Part shown: positions 27,251-36,222 of the stretch, piece by piece
How the letters are laid out: each line of letters begins with the position of its first letter
How positions within the stretch are numbered: the first letter of the stretch is position 1
Assembly (NCBI RefSeq): GCF_000091325.1
Contig: NC_014012.1
Coordinates: 3,356,500-3,420,499 of the forward strand
DNA: 64,000 bases
Source: Shewanella violacea DSS12
GTDB taxonomy: Bacteria; Pseudomonadota; Gammaproteobacteria; Enterobacterales; Shewanellaceae
Direction: 5' to 3'
Made by a program: the position numbers and the translations under genes
The notes under the pieces: generated by a model
Database searches by the model: none
What the model saw: only the letters and a program-made list of their open reading frames with translations
What the model was told of the DNA's origin: nothing

Positions 27251-28281
27251 TGACTCGGTATCTTTTACGTAGAATGAACCTGTTCGTCGCCACATCCTTG
27301 GTGCTGCTCGCGGTGCTGTTTATCGCCACACACCACTTCCCCGTGGAGAAGCGGTTTGCACTAACGGGAATACATGCCCCAACAGCCGAACAGATAGCAA
27401 GCATCAATCAAGATTATCGACTAGACAGCAATCATTTAGGTCAGTTTATTGGATATCTTCAGCAGAGATTAAGTGGTAATTTGGGGATCTCAGCAACATC
27501 ACAGCAGCCAATAACCGATGAATTAGCGACTGTCTTACCTGCATCATTCGAGTTGGCGATTGTCGCCGCTGTGTTAGCACTTTTTTTCGGTATTCCCCTG
27601 GGTATTTTGGCCTCGATGAGTAAGAATAAGATCACCCAACACACCATAATGTTGATCACCTTAACTGGTTACTCTATTCCTGTTTTTTGGCTAGGTTTAA
27701 CCTTGTCACTCTGGTTTGGTGTACAGCTGGGTTGGCTGCCCATCTCAGGCCAGCTTAACTTGCTCTATGAGATTGAGTCTGTCACAGGATTTGTGCTGAT
27801 TGACACCTTACTTTCAGATTCTCTTTATGCTGACTCAGCCTTTATCGATGCCCTGCACCATATCATCTTACCAGCCATCACTCTCGCCGTGCTCCCATTT
27901 ACAGTCGTGGTAAGAAGCACGCGTTCGGCAATCATAGCCATCATGGATAAGACTTACATTAAGGCTGCGGAGGCCAGAGGGCTACATACCAGCCACATAG
28001 TGTTACGTCATGCCCTTCCCAACGCCTTGATACCTGTGCTGAAGAATCTCGGCCTCATGCTAGGCTCTTTTGCTAGCTACGCCATGGTGGTTGAAGTCAT
28101 CTTCTCCTGGCCAGGTGTAGGAGCCTGGTTAGTCTCGGGGATCTATCAAAGAGATTACACTGTGATTCAAGGCGGGGTGTTGGCGGTTGCCTTGATCATC
28201 ATATTTTTAAGTATCATGATTGAGGTCCTTCACACGGCAATCAATCCTCTAAGTAGGAAAGAGCTTTATGCCGCAAATTAA
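27250..28281 (+). CDS. sapB: Peptide ABC transporter permease SapB
   Basis: 343 residues. A DppB-type permease with an N-terminal membrane helix (about 10-27), a periplasmic loop, and the BPD_transp_1 domain with the EAA-type loop (YIKAAEARGLHTSHIVLRHA). It overlaps sapC by 14 bases, as in a coupled operon. It pairs with SapC to form the membrane channel of the Sap transporter. Confidence 0.93.
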   Translation: MTRYLLRRMNLFVATSLVLLAVLFIATHHFPVEKRFALTGIHAPTAEQIASINQDYRLDSNHLGQFIGYLQQRLSGNLGISATSQQPITDELATVLPASFELAIVAAVLALFFGIPLGILASMSKNKITQHTIMLITLTGYSIPVFWLGLTLSLWFGVQLGWLPISGQLNLLYEIESVTGFVLIDTLLSDSLYADSAFIDALHHIILPAITLAVLPFTVVVRSTRSAIIAIMDKTYIKAAEARGLHTSHIVLRHALPNALIPVLKNLGLMLGSFASYAMVVEVIFSWPGVGAWLVSGIYQRDYTVIQGGVLAVALIIIFLSIMIEVLHTAINPLSRKELYAAN

Positions 28282-29158
28282 GATCTATCAGGAAGATGAG
28301 ATACCATCTCCAATGCGAAGGATCTGGCATGCGTTTTCAGATAACCCATTTGCTTTTGCCGGGCTATGGACCGTTGTTTGTTTCTTATTACTGGCCCTAT
28401 TTGGTCCGCTTATCGCCCCCTTTGCTCCGGAGCAGCAAGATCCTCACGCCCTCTTGTTAGCCCCATCATGGGATGCCGCTGGCACAGTTGAACATTTTCT
28501 AGGTACCGACGATTTAGGGCGAGATATATTCAGTCGCCTGCTTCATGGCGCTCACTTAACCTTCGGTATGGCCTTAGGCATAGTCCTTACGGCACTGACC
28601 CTAGGTTTTGTCATAGGGTCAATTTCGGGCATGATGAAAGGACTCAAATCAAGTATTCTCAGCCATCTTCTCGATGCCTTGCTATCGATTCCCTCTCTAT
28701 TGATGGCAATTTTAGTAGTCGCAGTGATGGGACCAGGATTAGAAAACGTTTTTTGGGCCGTTGGTATAGCACTAACGCCACAATTTGTCCGCGCGATTCA
28801 CCAAGCCATTCATGAAGAGAAGCAGAAAGAATATGTCACCGCAGCCAAGCTCGATGGCGCGAATCCATTTCAAATATTCTGGTATGTCATCATGCCAAAT
28901 GTATGGGACACAGTGATAATACAAACCACCTTAGGGATCTCGGCGGCCATTCTCGATATCGCCGCACTAGGCTTCTTAAACCTAGGTGCGCAGGCCCCGA
29001 GTCCTGAATGGGGCGCTATGGTATCCCAGGGAATGGACAACCTATTAACCGCTCCTTGGACTGTGACAATCCCAGGCATTGCAATCTTATGCAGTGTCCT
29101 TGCAATTAACTTAGTCGGTGACGGATTACGATCCGCACTGTCGCCGATCAATAATTAA
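28268..29158 (+). CDS. sapC: Peptide ABC transporter permease SapC
   Basis: 296 residues. DppC-type permease with a short cytoplasmic N-terminus, a first helix (about 30-50), and a BPD_transp_1 domain carrying the LGTDDLGRDIFSRLLHGA motif and an EAA loop (YVTAAKLDGANPFQIFWYVI). It partners SapB. It starts inside sapB and is followed 15 bases later by sapD. Confidence 0.93.
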   Translation: MPQIKIYQEDEIPSPMRRIWHAFSDNPFAFAGLWTVVCFLLLALFGPLIAPFAPEQQDPHALLLAPSWDAAGTVEHFLGTDDLGRDIFSRLLHGAHLTFGMALGIVLTALTLGFVIGSISGMMKGLKSSILSHLLDALLSIPSLLMAILVVAVMGPGLENVFWAVGIALTPQFVRAIHQAIHEEKQKEYVTAAKLDGANPFQIFWYVIMPNVWDTVIIQTTLGISAAILDIAALGFLNLGAQAPSPEWGAMVSQGMDNLLTAPWTVTIPGIAILCSVLAINLVGDGLRSALSPINN

Positions 29159-29173
29159 TTTTGATATCAGATT

Positions 29174-30187
29174 ATGCCATTACTCGACATTCGTAACCTC
29201 ACCATAGAACTCGACACTCCTCACGGACGCGTCAAGGCACTAGATAGAGTCAGTTTGACTATTAATCCAGCAGAGATTCATGGCTTAGTTGGAGAATCCG
29301 GTTCCGGCCGAAGTTTATTAGCTAGAGCTATCTTGGGCATACCAGGCCATAACTGGACCATCAAAGCCGATCGCATGTTGTGGGATGGGCACAACCTATT
29401 AGAGATGAGCTCCAAGCAGCGACGCAACCTGATGGGTAGCGAAATATCCATGATATTCCAAGATCCGTCTGGTAGCCTAGACCCGGTTATTTGTGTTGGA
29501 ACTCAACTTGTTGAGGCCATGCCCGAAAATAAGAAATTGCCTTTCTGGCGACGCACTGCCGATAAGAAGAAGACCGCCAAGAAATGGCTGCATAAAGTGG
29601 GCATTAAAGACACACAGAAAATCATGGCCAGCTATGCCTGGGAATTATCGGAAGGTGAATGTCAAAAAGTCATGATAGCCATGGCGATTGCCAACCAACC
29701 TAGGTTATTAATAGCCGATGAGCCGACTAACTCAATGGAGATGGACACACAAGCGCAGATCTTTCGCCTCTTGACTAAGTTAAACCAGCTACAGAGTGTA
29801 TCCATTCTGCTGATAAGTCATGAGCTCGAAACCTTATCAATCTGGTGTGATAAGCTATCTGTGATGTATTGTGGGCAAATAATGGAATCAGGCCCCACGG
29901 CTGACATATTAGCGCACCCCTATCATCCATACACTAAAGCACTGCTTAATAATATTCCGGACCACACGGGGCGAATCGCTCATAAATCTATCATGCGTAC
30001 TCTGCCAGGCTCAGCCCCGGCACTGCAGCATCTTCCCATAGGTTGCCGACTCGGTCCCAGGTGCCCACGGGCCGAAAAGAAATGTGTGAGTCGTCCTAAT
30101 TTAAGTCATAAAAAGAATCGGTATTTTGCCTGTCATTTCCCTTACCATGAAGAAACATGTAATGAAGACACCACTGCTTCAAGTTAA
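29174..30187 (+). CDS. sapD: ABC transporter ATP-binding protein SapD
   Basis: 337 residues of the DppD/OppD type. It follows E. coli SapD closely (MPLLDIRNLTIE start; LANQP-type ADEPTNSME Walker B; C-terminal oligopeptide domain with GCRLGPRCP). The Walker A motif reads GESGSGRS: the conserved Lys is Arg46 (CGA). The signature motif is ELSEGECQK rather than LSGGQ, as in other SapD proteins. The Arg substitution suggests weak or no ATP hydrolysis at this site, with SapF probably supplying the active one. It overlaps the sapF start by 26-41 bases. Confidence 0.9.
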   Translation: MPLLDIRNLTIELDTPHGRVKALDRVSLTINPAEIHGLVGESGSGRSLLARAILGIPGHNWTIKADRMLWDGHNLLEMSSKQRRNLMGSEISMIFQDPSGSLDPVICVGTQLVEAMPENKKLPFWRRTADKKKTAKKWLHKVGIKDTQKIMASYAWELSEGECQKVMIAMAIANQPRLLIADEPTNSMEMDTQAQIFRLLTKLNQLQSVSILLISHELETLSIWCDKLSVMYCGQIMESGPTADILAHPYHPYTKALLNNIPDHTGRIAHKSIMRTLPGSAPALQHLPIGCRLGPRCPRAEKKCVSRPNLSHKKNRYFACHFPYHEETCNEDTTASS

Positions 30188-30974
30188 CAATCTAAGTAAG
30201 CGTTTCTATACAGGCTACAAAGGGTTTAAACGTCAATATAACCAGGCTCTATCCCCTGTGTCTTTTGAACTCCATACGGGTCAAACTTTAGCGATAGTTG
30301 GCAAAGCTGGGTCGGGGAAGAGTACCTTAGCCCGCATACTCGTAGGCGCCGAAGCCCGCAGTAGTGGAGAAATCTTTTTTGAGGGTGAAGCCCTGGAAAA
30401 ACGCAACCTGAAGCAGAGATGTAAATTAATCAGGATGATTTTTCAAGACCCAAATACATCATTGAACCCTAAGTTGACCATTGGGGAGCTACTCGATGAG
30501 CCACTCAAATTTAATACTGAATTCAACGCTAAAGAGCGTAGAGAGCAAGTGGTAGACAAACTCAGAAAAGTGGGTCTGTTACCCGAACATGCTGATTTTT
30601 ACCCCCATATGATTTCTGAGGGCATGAAACAACGTGTTGCCGTTGCTCGCGCCCTTATGTTGGACCCCAAAATAATCATAGCCGATGAGGCTCTCACTGC
30701 TCTGGATCTATCGGTTCGCGCACAAATTCTCAACTTACTATTAAAACTTCAAAAAGAGATGGGATTGTCTTATATTTTCGTATCCCATAATCTCAGCATC
30801 ATTCGCCACATTAGCGATAAAGTGATGGTGCTCCATCATGGGGAGATGATAGAAAAGGCCACAACAGAAGAATTATTCAATGCACCAAAACACGAATATA
30901 CTAAAAAACTGATCCGTGAACAGACCCTATTTAGTCAGAAACGACATAACAGCCCAAGCAAGAAGCACGGTTAG
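30162..30974 (+). CDS. sapF: ABC transporter ATP-binding protein SapF
   Basis: 270 residues from the ATG at 30162 (MKTPLLQVNNLSKRFY); an ATG five codons earlier (30147) is also possible, and both lie inside sapD. It is a DppF-type ATPase with an intact Walker A (GKAGSGKST), Walker B IIADEALTALD, and a divergent signature (MISEGMKQR). It pairs with SapD to power peptide transport. No terminator is evident after it; a hairpin-like inverted repeat lies 110 bases downstream, upstream of fabV. Confidence 0.9.
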   Translation: MKTPLLQVNNLSKRFYTGYKGFKRQYNQALSPVSFELHTGQTLAIVGKAGSGKSTLARILVGAEARSSGEIFFEGEALEKRNLKQRCKLIRMIFQDPNTSLNPKLTIGELLDEPLKFNTEFNAKERREQVVDKLRKVGLLPEHADFYPHMISEGMKQRVAVARALMLDPKIIIADEALTALDLSVRAQILNLLLKLQKEMGLSYIFVSHNLSIIRHISDKVMVLHHGEMIEKATTEELFNAPKHEYTKKLIREQTLFSQKRHNSPSKKHG

Positions 30975-31084
30975 CCCAAAGTTTATAGCCTGTTCACCAT
31001 GCTTGGCCATGAGGATTAAACACCTCTAAGGATAAGACTCAGTCGATTTCAGCCTTAACACTGCTCTTACCACTGGCCATTTTT

Positions 31085-31130
31085 TAATAAAATCAAGAAT
31101 AATCAGTGCCATTTCACTCTTGATTTATTA
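31085..31130. repeat. Inverted repeat upstream of fabV
   Basis: Arms TAATAAAATCAAGA and TCTTGATTTATTA (13 matching positions with one extra A) flank a 19-base loop. It lies 34-79 bases before the fabV start. It could be an operator or a transcript hairpin; there is no T-run, so a terminator is unlikely. Confidence 0.6.
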
Positions 31131-31163
31131 TCCTATCCTCACTTTTTTAAGAGAAGCAGAAAC

Positions 31164-32366
31164 ATGATAATCAAACCTAAAACACGTGGCTTTATATGCA
31201 CCACTACTCATCCTATTGGTTGTGAAGCCAATGTACTTGAACAGATCAATATCACTAAGGCGAAAGGCACGTTAAAAAACGGCCCTAAAAAAGTGTTAGT
31301 TATCGGTTCTTCAAGTGGATATGGTCTATCTTCTCGTATTACTGCCGCCTTCGGCAGTGGCGCTGCCACTCTAGGTGTCTTCTTCGAAAAGCCCGGCACA
31401 GAAAGAAAGTCTGGCACCGCTGGTTGGTATAACTCGGCCGCCTTCGATAAGCTTGCCAAAGCCGAAGGTTTGTACTCTAAGAGCCTCAATGGCGATGCAT
31501 TCAGTCATGAAGCTAAACAGAAAGCCATCGATATTATTAAAGCCGACTTAGGTCAAGTCGATATGGTGGTCTACTCCCTAGCCTCACCGGTACGTAAATT
31601 GCCTGATTCTGGTGAGCTTATTCGCTCAGCACTCAAGCCTATTGGTGAAACTTATACTGCTACAGCAGTAGACACCAATAAAGATCTCATTATCGAAACC
31701 AGTGTTGAGCCTGCCAGCGAGCAAGAGATCCAAGACACTGTGACTGTCATGGGCGGCGAAGACTGGGAGCTATGGCTAGCAGCCTTGTCTGAGGCTGGTG
31801 TACTCGCTGATGGCTGCAAAACTGTAGCTTATAGTTATATCGGCACAGAGCTAACTTGGCCTATCTATTGGCATGGCGCCCTGGGTAAAGCCAAAATGGA
31901 TCTTGATCGCGCGGCTAAAGCCTTAGATGAGAAATTATCTGCCACTGGCGGCAGCGCTAATGTCGCCGTGCTGAAAAGCGTGGTTACTCAAGCCAGCTCA
32001 GCTATCCCGGTTATGCCACTCTATATCGCTATGGTATTTAAGAAAATGCGTAAAGAAGGCCTACATGAAGGTTGTATCGAGCAGATCAACCGCATGTTCG
32101 CCGAGCGTCTATTTCGTGAAGATGGTGAGGCACCACAAGTCGATGATGCTAATCGCTTACGCTTAGATGACTGGGAACTAAAAGAAGAGATCCAGCAGTA
32201 TTGCCGCGATCAATGGCCATTAGTTACCACTGAAAACCTATCAGAACTTACCGATTACCGCGAGTATAAGGAAGAATTCCTCAAGCTATTTGGTTTTGGC
32301 ATAGCGTCTGTGGATTATGAACTCGATGTAAACCCGGAAGTGAGCTTCGACGTCGAACCGATCTAA
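31164..32366 (+). CDS. fabV: Enoyl-ACP reductase FabV
   Basis: 400 residues, the normal FabV length. It is an NADH-dependent reductase that completes each cycle of fatty-acid elongation, replacing FabI in Shewanella and Vibrio. The nucleotide-binding loop is [16 protein letters not shown], and the catalytic Tyr235 and Lys244 fit the FabV Y-x8-K motif ([10 protein letters not shown]). FabV enzymes are naturally resistant to triclosan. It has an AGAGAAG site upstream and a terminator-like hairpin after it. An inverted repeat upstream may be regulatory. Confidence 0.95.
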   Translation: MIIKPKTRGFICTTTHPIGCEANVLEQINITKAKGTLKNGPKKVLVIGSSSGYGLSSRITAAFGSGAATLGVFFEKPGTERKSGTAGWYNSAAFDKLAKAEGLYSKSLNGDAFSHEAKQKAIDIIKADLGQVDMVVYSLASPVRKLPDSGELIRSALKPIGETYTATAVDTNKDLIIETSVEPASEQEIQDTVTVMGGEDWELWLAALSEAGVLADGCKTVAYSYIGTELTWPIYWHGALGKAKMDLDRAAKALDEKLSATGGSANVAVLKSVVTQASSAIPVMPLYIAMVFKKMRKEGLHEGCIEQINRMFAERLFREDGEAPQVDDANRLRLDDWELKEEIQQYCRDQWPLVTTENLSELTDYREYKEEFLKLFGFGIASVDYELDVNPEVSFDVEPI

Positions 32367-32416
32367 ACAGATACTTCTGGGATAGATTTATCCCAGTTTA
32401 AACTCGGTATTTGATT

Positions 32417-32448
32417 AAATGCATCACTTCAACGTGGTGCATTTTTTT
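32417..32448 (+). terminator. Intrinsic terminator after fabV
   Basis: Stem AAATGCATCAC / GTGGTGCATTT with one wobble pair and a 6-base loop, followed by a T-run. A smaller hairpin without a good T-run lies before it (32377-32396). Confidence 0.75.
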
Positions 32449-32466
32449 AACTTAAATTGGCTGTGC

Positions 32467-32498
32467 CTAAGTTCTAAGTTCTAAGTTCTAAGTTCTAA
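32467..32498 (+). repeat. 7-bp tandem repeat after fabV
   Basis: Four copies of CTAAGTT followed by CTAA, then AAAGCATAAA. Nearly the same sequence stands after folD at 46754, so the two are related. The unit carries TAA, and as its length is not a multiple of three it closes all plus-strand frames. Confidence 0.92.
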
Positions 32499-32636
32499 AA
32501 AGCATAAATGTTGTGACTGATATGGATGGCAGAAATGCCAAGAGAGCTATGGAACCTCTTTGGCCAGACATAACGAAGATTTATACCCATCCCTGGCCTA
32601 TCTTTAATGAATGGTCATAAATGTTCCAGACATAAA

Positions 32637-32660
32637 AAAGGTCAGCTAATGCTGACCTTT
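32637..32660 (-). terminator. Duplicated copy of the ppiD terminator
   Basis: A hairpin (AAAGGTCAGC / GCTGACCTTT) nearly identical to the terminator of intact ppiD at 36374-36397; only the loop differs (TAAT versus GAAT). Confidence 0.8.
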
Positions 32661-32689
32661 CGTTTAAGTGAGTAAACTCACCATGCGTA

Positions 32690-32905
32690 TATTACTGAGC
32701 AGAGGTATAACACCTCACCCTTTGCCTTTAGCGTAGCAATCAGGGCTCGATAGTCATCTTCACTGTATTGGGCACTTAAACGTTGCTTAAGAGCGCCAAG
32801 TAAATTGTCATCAATGCCTTCCGCTGCATTAACTTTATCAAGAACGACAACGGCATAGCCAATGCAACTGTATCAACTACAGCAGTATCGACAGGCTGAG
32901 AACTG
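32690..32905 (-). pseudogene. Diverged duplicate of the 3' end of ppiD
   Basis: The minus strand matches the last 70 or so codons of ppiD at 36429 onward at roughly three bases in four. Its translation gives PVDTAVVDTVAL, then a deletion of about 7 bases shifts the frame, after which YAVVVLDKVNAAEGIDDNLL and SAQYSEDDYRALIATLKAKG follow. The upstream part of ppiD is absent, and no start is present. The homology continues through the terminator and a repeat element to about 32520. See the findings for the interpretation as an island boundary. Confidence 0.85.
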
Positions 32906-32941
32906 AAAAAATGCCCCATTCTCAGCTTGTTTTATCTGTGA

Positions 32942-34987
32942 TTAACAGCCCTTTGGAAATATCCAAACTTCAACAGCGCCATTTTTACTGCCAAAGTCAT
33001 CACCTGATGAACCAGGGTTTGAAGGTGCCGTATCTTGAGTGGGCGCGCTATTACAGGTGGTGGCAGGGATTATGGACCAGCTTCCGCCACCGGCTCCAGC
33101 TCCATCATCGCCAGCGCCACCGCCACCATAACCACCTCCGCCGCCACCGCCGCCAGAAGCGCTAAAGCTATCATCTGCATTGCCGCCCCTGCCGTCAGAG
33201 TCGACCCCAGGATCGCCATTTACCCATTCACTATTAGCCCCTAAAAACCCTTGTCCGCCTTGACCACCAATGCCATCTTTGCCGTCATTGGCGCCATTTC
33301 CACCATTCCCCCATTCATCCGTGCTGCCACCGTCGGATACACTAATAATGGCTTGGCCTACGCCAATGGTTCCCTGACCTATGATTGATGAGGCCGCAAC
33401 GCCACCATCACCGCCATCAGTGCCATCGTTAAGCCATCCAGAAGAGTCCCCGCCACCGCCACCACCGGCAATAAGTATGACATCGTCTTCAAGTGAAGCT
33501 GGGCTACTTTCTGCAATCATGACCAGTGTGGAGGAGCCTCCGTCACCATAGATATTACTCAGAGTGCCATTTTCGCCGATGAAGAAAGTGAATGATGTTT
33601 GCCCATAATTGTCTAGGAAATGAGATAACGTTGTGACTGTCGATGCAAAACCGCTCTTACCGCCGTCACCACCAGAGGTCCAGAGTCCACCACTAGAACC
33701 AATGCCACCTTCTCCCCCCCAGGCTAAAATGGCCATGGGAGTGTCGTTGTCCAGCGTGGTGTCAAAGGATGAGCTAACCTGGCTGAAGATATCAACAAGA
33801 TTAACAGACGTAACCAGCTCTGAATTATCTTTTGCTTCGCAGCTTGTTATTGGCGTGGCACCATCAACACCACCATACTCTGTGGTACAAACTTCCTTAT
33901 CAACGGCTGGCAATAAACATTTATAGACGGTGTTGCCATCATAGGTAACATCCTGCTTAACAGAATCGCACGGGTCTGACTCGGCAACGGCTGTTGGATT
34001 ACAAAAGCCAACAGAGGTAATATCGCAAATGCCTCCGTCTATCCAGGTCGCGCCAACGAGATTGGCGTAATCAAAATCTGTATCCGTGACAGTCGCTTTA
34101 TCAAGGTCCGCAGGTGATAATTGAGCGCTGGAAAAATAAGCCCCACTCAGGTTGGCATTACTAAGATCTGCATACGTCATTTCCGAACCACGAAAGTCCC
34201 CCTTGCTCATATCGGCACCACTAAAGTTGGTTCCTGTGAGCGTTGATTCGAAAAGGTCGACATTGGTTAATATGGCATCACTTAAATCAGCGCCGGAAAG
34301 ATCTGCAAATGTGAGTGTTGCATTATCCAAGTCTACGCCTGACAAATCACAATTCTTACATGCGTTTGTGGAAATAAGCGTAGTCACATTATCATCTGCA
34401 GTGTCTGCATAAGCTGGGCTTATCAGGGCATTGCCAATGGTAGTCAGTAGTTTGGAAACAATCGAATAATTAACGCTATTTACTTCTGGCAGCGAACCAC
34501 TATCAGGCGTCGTCACTAAGAAGCTAGTATCTGTGCTATCTACGTGCTGACCGTGGGTCAGTACCAGCTGATATTCCCCCGCAGGTATTACTGCCGATAC
34601 GCACTCATCATTGGCTGTAATGCTAAGCACTTCCTCGCCACTACTATTGTTGAGCACCATAGAGTGATTTGAATTGCTGTTACCATCTTCATAGCAAAAT
34701 GTATGATTTAGGGTACGCGAATATTGGTAGGGTATGAGGTCAGAGCCTGATTTGCCGTTAGAGTCATCCTCTACAGTTGCCGAGGGTGGCTCAAGAAATA
34801 AGGCAACGACACCCTGTTCAGGGTTGGCACGTAAGCGACTATTATTCGCAAAGTCCTTTTCGGTTAAAAGGTCTGATTGTATTTGAGTATCATTGTCGTT
34901 GCTATCACAAGCTGTCACGAAAATGATAGAAAACATTGACGCTAACAACACGTTAAAGTTACTGCGGTAATCATTGATAGTCTGCAC
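32942..34987 (-). CDS. Lipoprotein with pentapeptide repeats and a glycine-rich C-terminal domain
   Basis: 681 residues, starting at a GTG with an AAGGAAAG site. A lipobox (FVTAC, Cys27, Asp at +2) marks a lipoprotein. Residues about 205-315 are pentapeptide repeats of the A(D/N)LS(G/N) type (CDLSGVDLDNATL, then FADLSGADLSDAIL), expected to form a right-handed beta-helix. A linker with four Cys follows. The C-terminal half (about 400-681) is a Gly-rich domain with runs such as GGGGGGGGGYGGGGAG, ending in KGC. That composition suggests a polyglycine-II-type fold, as in phage adhesins and the ALK receptor; this is inference. I know no protein of this exact combination. It sits alone between two copies of the ppiD 3' end, without neighbours that indicate a role. 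Confidence 0.8.
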   Translation of the reverse strand: MQTINDYRSNFNVLLASMFSIIFVTACDSNDNDTQIQSDLLTEKDFANNSRLRANPEQGVVALFLEPPSATVEDDSNGKSGSDLIPYQYSRTLNHTFCYEDGNSNSNHSMVLNNSSGEEVLSITANDECVSAVIPAGEYQLVLTHGQHVDSTDTSFLVTTPDSGSLPEVNSVNYSIVSKLLTTIGNALISPAYADTADDNVTTLISTNACKNCDLSGVDLDNATLTFADLSGADLSDAILTNVDLFESTLTGTNFSGADMSKGDFRGSEMTYADLSNANLSGAYFSSAQLSPADLDKATVTDTDFDYANLVGATWIDGGICDITSVGFCNPTAVAESDPCDSVKQDVTYDGNTVYKCLLPAVDKEVCTTEYGGVDGATPITSCEAKDNSELVTSVNLVDIFSQVSSSFDTTLDNDTPMAILAWGGEGGIGSSGGLWTSGGDGGKSGFASTVTTLSHFLDNYGQTSFTFFIGENGTLSNIYGDGGSSTLVMIAESSPASLEDDVILIAGGGGGGDSSGWLNDGTDGGDGGVAASSIIGQGTIGVGQAIISVSDGGSTDEWGNGGNGANDGKDGIGGQGGQGFLGANSEWVNGDPGVDSDGRGGNADDSFSASGGGGGGGGYGGGGAGDDGAGAGGGSWSIIPATTCNSAPTQDTAPSNPGSSGDDFGSKNGAVEVWIFPKGC

Positions 34988-35171
34988 GTTACTTTCCTTA
35001 TAATGGAACAGATTTTTCTGAAGTTGTAATAATGGGCTATCCCTAAGCCTCTGGACGTGCAGGGCGTCATTATCCTTTAAGATAGTGAATCAGAGTGTCG
35101 TTTTAATCAACCCCTCATGAGAATAAGCTACCAATTGCATTTAGTGTCCTGCTTGATGTATTAACAAGCAT

Positions 35172-35270
35172 CTATGACCTAGCCCCTAAGCTTCTCAAGG
35201 CTTCAAGCATGGCCGTTAAACCAGTGACTATAGTAGAATAAACATCCTTTTTCTTAATAGCTGAATTCAT
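35172..35270 (-). pseudogene. Possible ORF remnant resembling an antirestriction-protein N-terminus
   Basis: A 32-codon frame (MNSAIKKKDVYSTIVTGL, then MLEALRSLGA) ended by TAG. The KKDVY...LEAL pattern is reminiscent of the first residues of ArdC-type (DUF1738) antirestriction proteins carried by mobile elements, but the piece is too short to be sure. No ribosome binding site is visible. Confidence 0.3.
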
Positions 35271-35284
35271 GTATTAAGGAGAAC

Positions 35285-35450
35285 TTACTCTGGGATGATA
35301 TTAGCTTCTGGCCATATTTCATCCGCTTGCTGTTGTGCACTAAAGCGCTCCCATACAATGTCATTCACATCAGTATCTTCGCTAAACTCTTGTGCAGATG
35401 AATCCTCCCAGCCTAAATGACGTAATTCACAAATGAAGAGGTAGGACAGG
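35285..35450 (-). pseudogene. Possible C-terminal fragment of a lost gene
   Basis: An open stretch of about 54 codons without a start, reading LRHLGWEDSSAQEFSEDTD, then VNDIVWERFSAQQQADEIWP and ending ANIIPE before TAA. Its acidic, Trp-containing composition looks like genuine protein sequence rather than noise. I do not recognise the family. It lies 15 bases before the other remnant, on the same strand. Confidence 0.35.
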
Positions 35451-35592
35451 CATAACCTTTTAGGTTATAGAAAACCTTCCACATTCAGTTTTCTAGATCC
35501 AAGTGTTTTCAATCTACTTAGCTTTGAAGTGCCAAACTGATTTTTGGGCAAAGTGTGTTCCCCATTAAAGCTCATGCTTACCATCAAAACTC

Positions 35593-35934
35593 AAATCGAA
35601 GAGACAAATAACCCAGTGTAGATACGGCTGCGAGCTTCGATGACAGGGTGAGGTATCACGACGTGATACTCTTCGAACGAGAGACAAGGATGTCGAACTG
35701 GCCGTTAAACATGGACGTTGTTTGAAATCGCAGAGCGGCCATGGACGACTCTTTTGAAATCAAGAGCCAGCGTCTCGCAGAACCTTCTCAAAGTAAAGAG
35801 TGCACATGCCTCGCTGGCCAGCGCGGTAGGTTACATTGAAAGTATGACCTTCAAACAAACTACCCAATACAACATCAGCCAGAGGCTAAAACAGAAAATG
35901 TAATCAGTCTTCATTCGAAGACTCGCTAACTTTG
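35593..35934. repeat. Non-coding dispersed repeat, copy 1
   Basis: Begins AAATCGAAGAGAC and ends GAAGACTCGCTAACTTT. It matches copy 2 (35971-36222) clearly at both ends and in the GTGTAGAT(A/G)CGGCT segment and the CCATGGACG segment, with an insertion in the middle. Near its end it has a perfect 7-bp hairpin (AGTCTTC / GAAGACT, 35906-35923). No open frame spans it and no known element is recognised. Confidence 0.8.
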
Positions 35935-35970
35935 GGGCAGAAGTGAGTTACCAAGTTTAGTAATAAAGCT

Positions 35971-36222
35971 AAATCGAAGAGACTCCATTCTTGTAGAACA
36001 GCCAGGTGTAGATGCGGCTACGAGCTTCCAAAACAAGGATGTTTTGGTAGAGCCTCCATGGACGGATTGACGGCGTTTCGTAGAAGTATCTGCACTTAAG
36101 CACGCTGCAGGCGATAGATTACAATGAAGACTAAAGCTTCAAACACACTCCCCAATATCAACTCAGCAAGAAGCTAAATCAGAAAATGTATTAAGCCTTC
36201 ATTCGAAGACTTGCAAACTTTG
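35971..36222. repeat. Non-coding dispersed repeat, copy 2
   Basis: About 250 bases with the same start (AAATCGAAGAGAC), the segments CCAGGTGTAGATGCGGCTACG and TTCAAACACACTCCCCAATA, and the same end as copy 1, in the same orientation 36 bases after it. Shorter and diverged. Confidence 0.8.

Noticed and set aside
33035..33244. Plus-strand ORFs opposite the Gly-rich coding region
   Set aside because: They are shadows produced by the GC-rich Gly codons on the other strand.
35718..35903. 61-residue plus-strand ORF within repeat copy 1
   Set aside because: The frame is not kept in the second repeat copy, so it is not under coding constraint.
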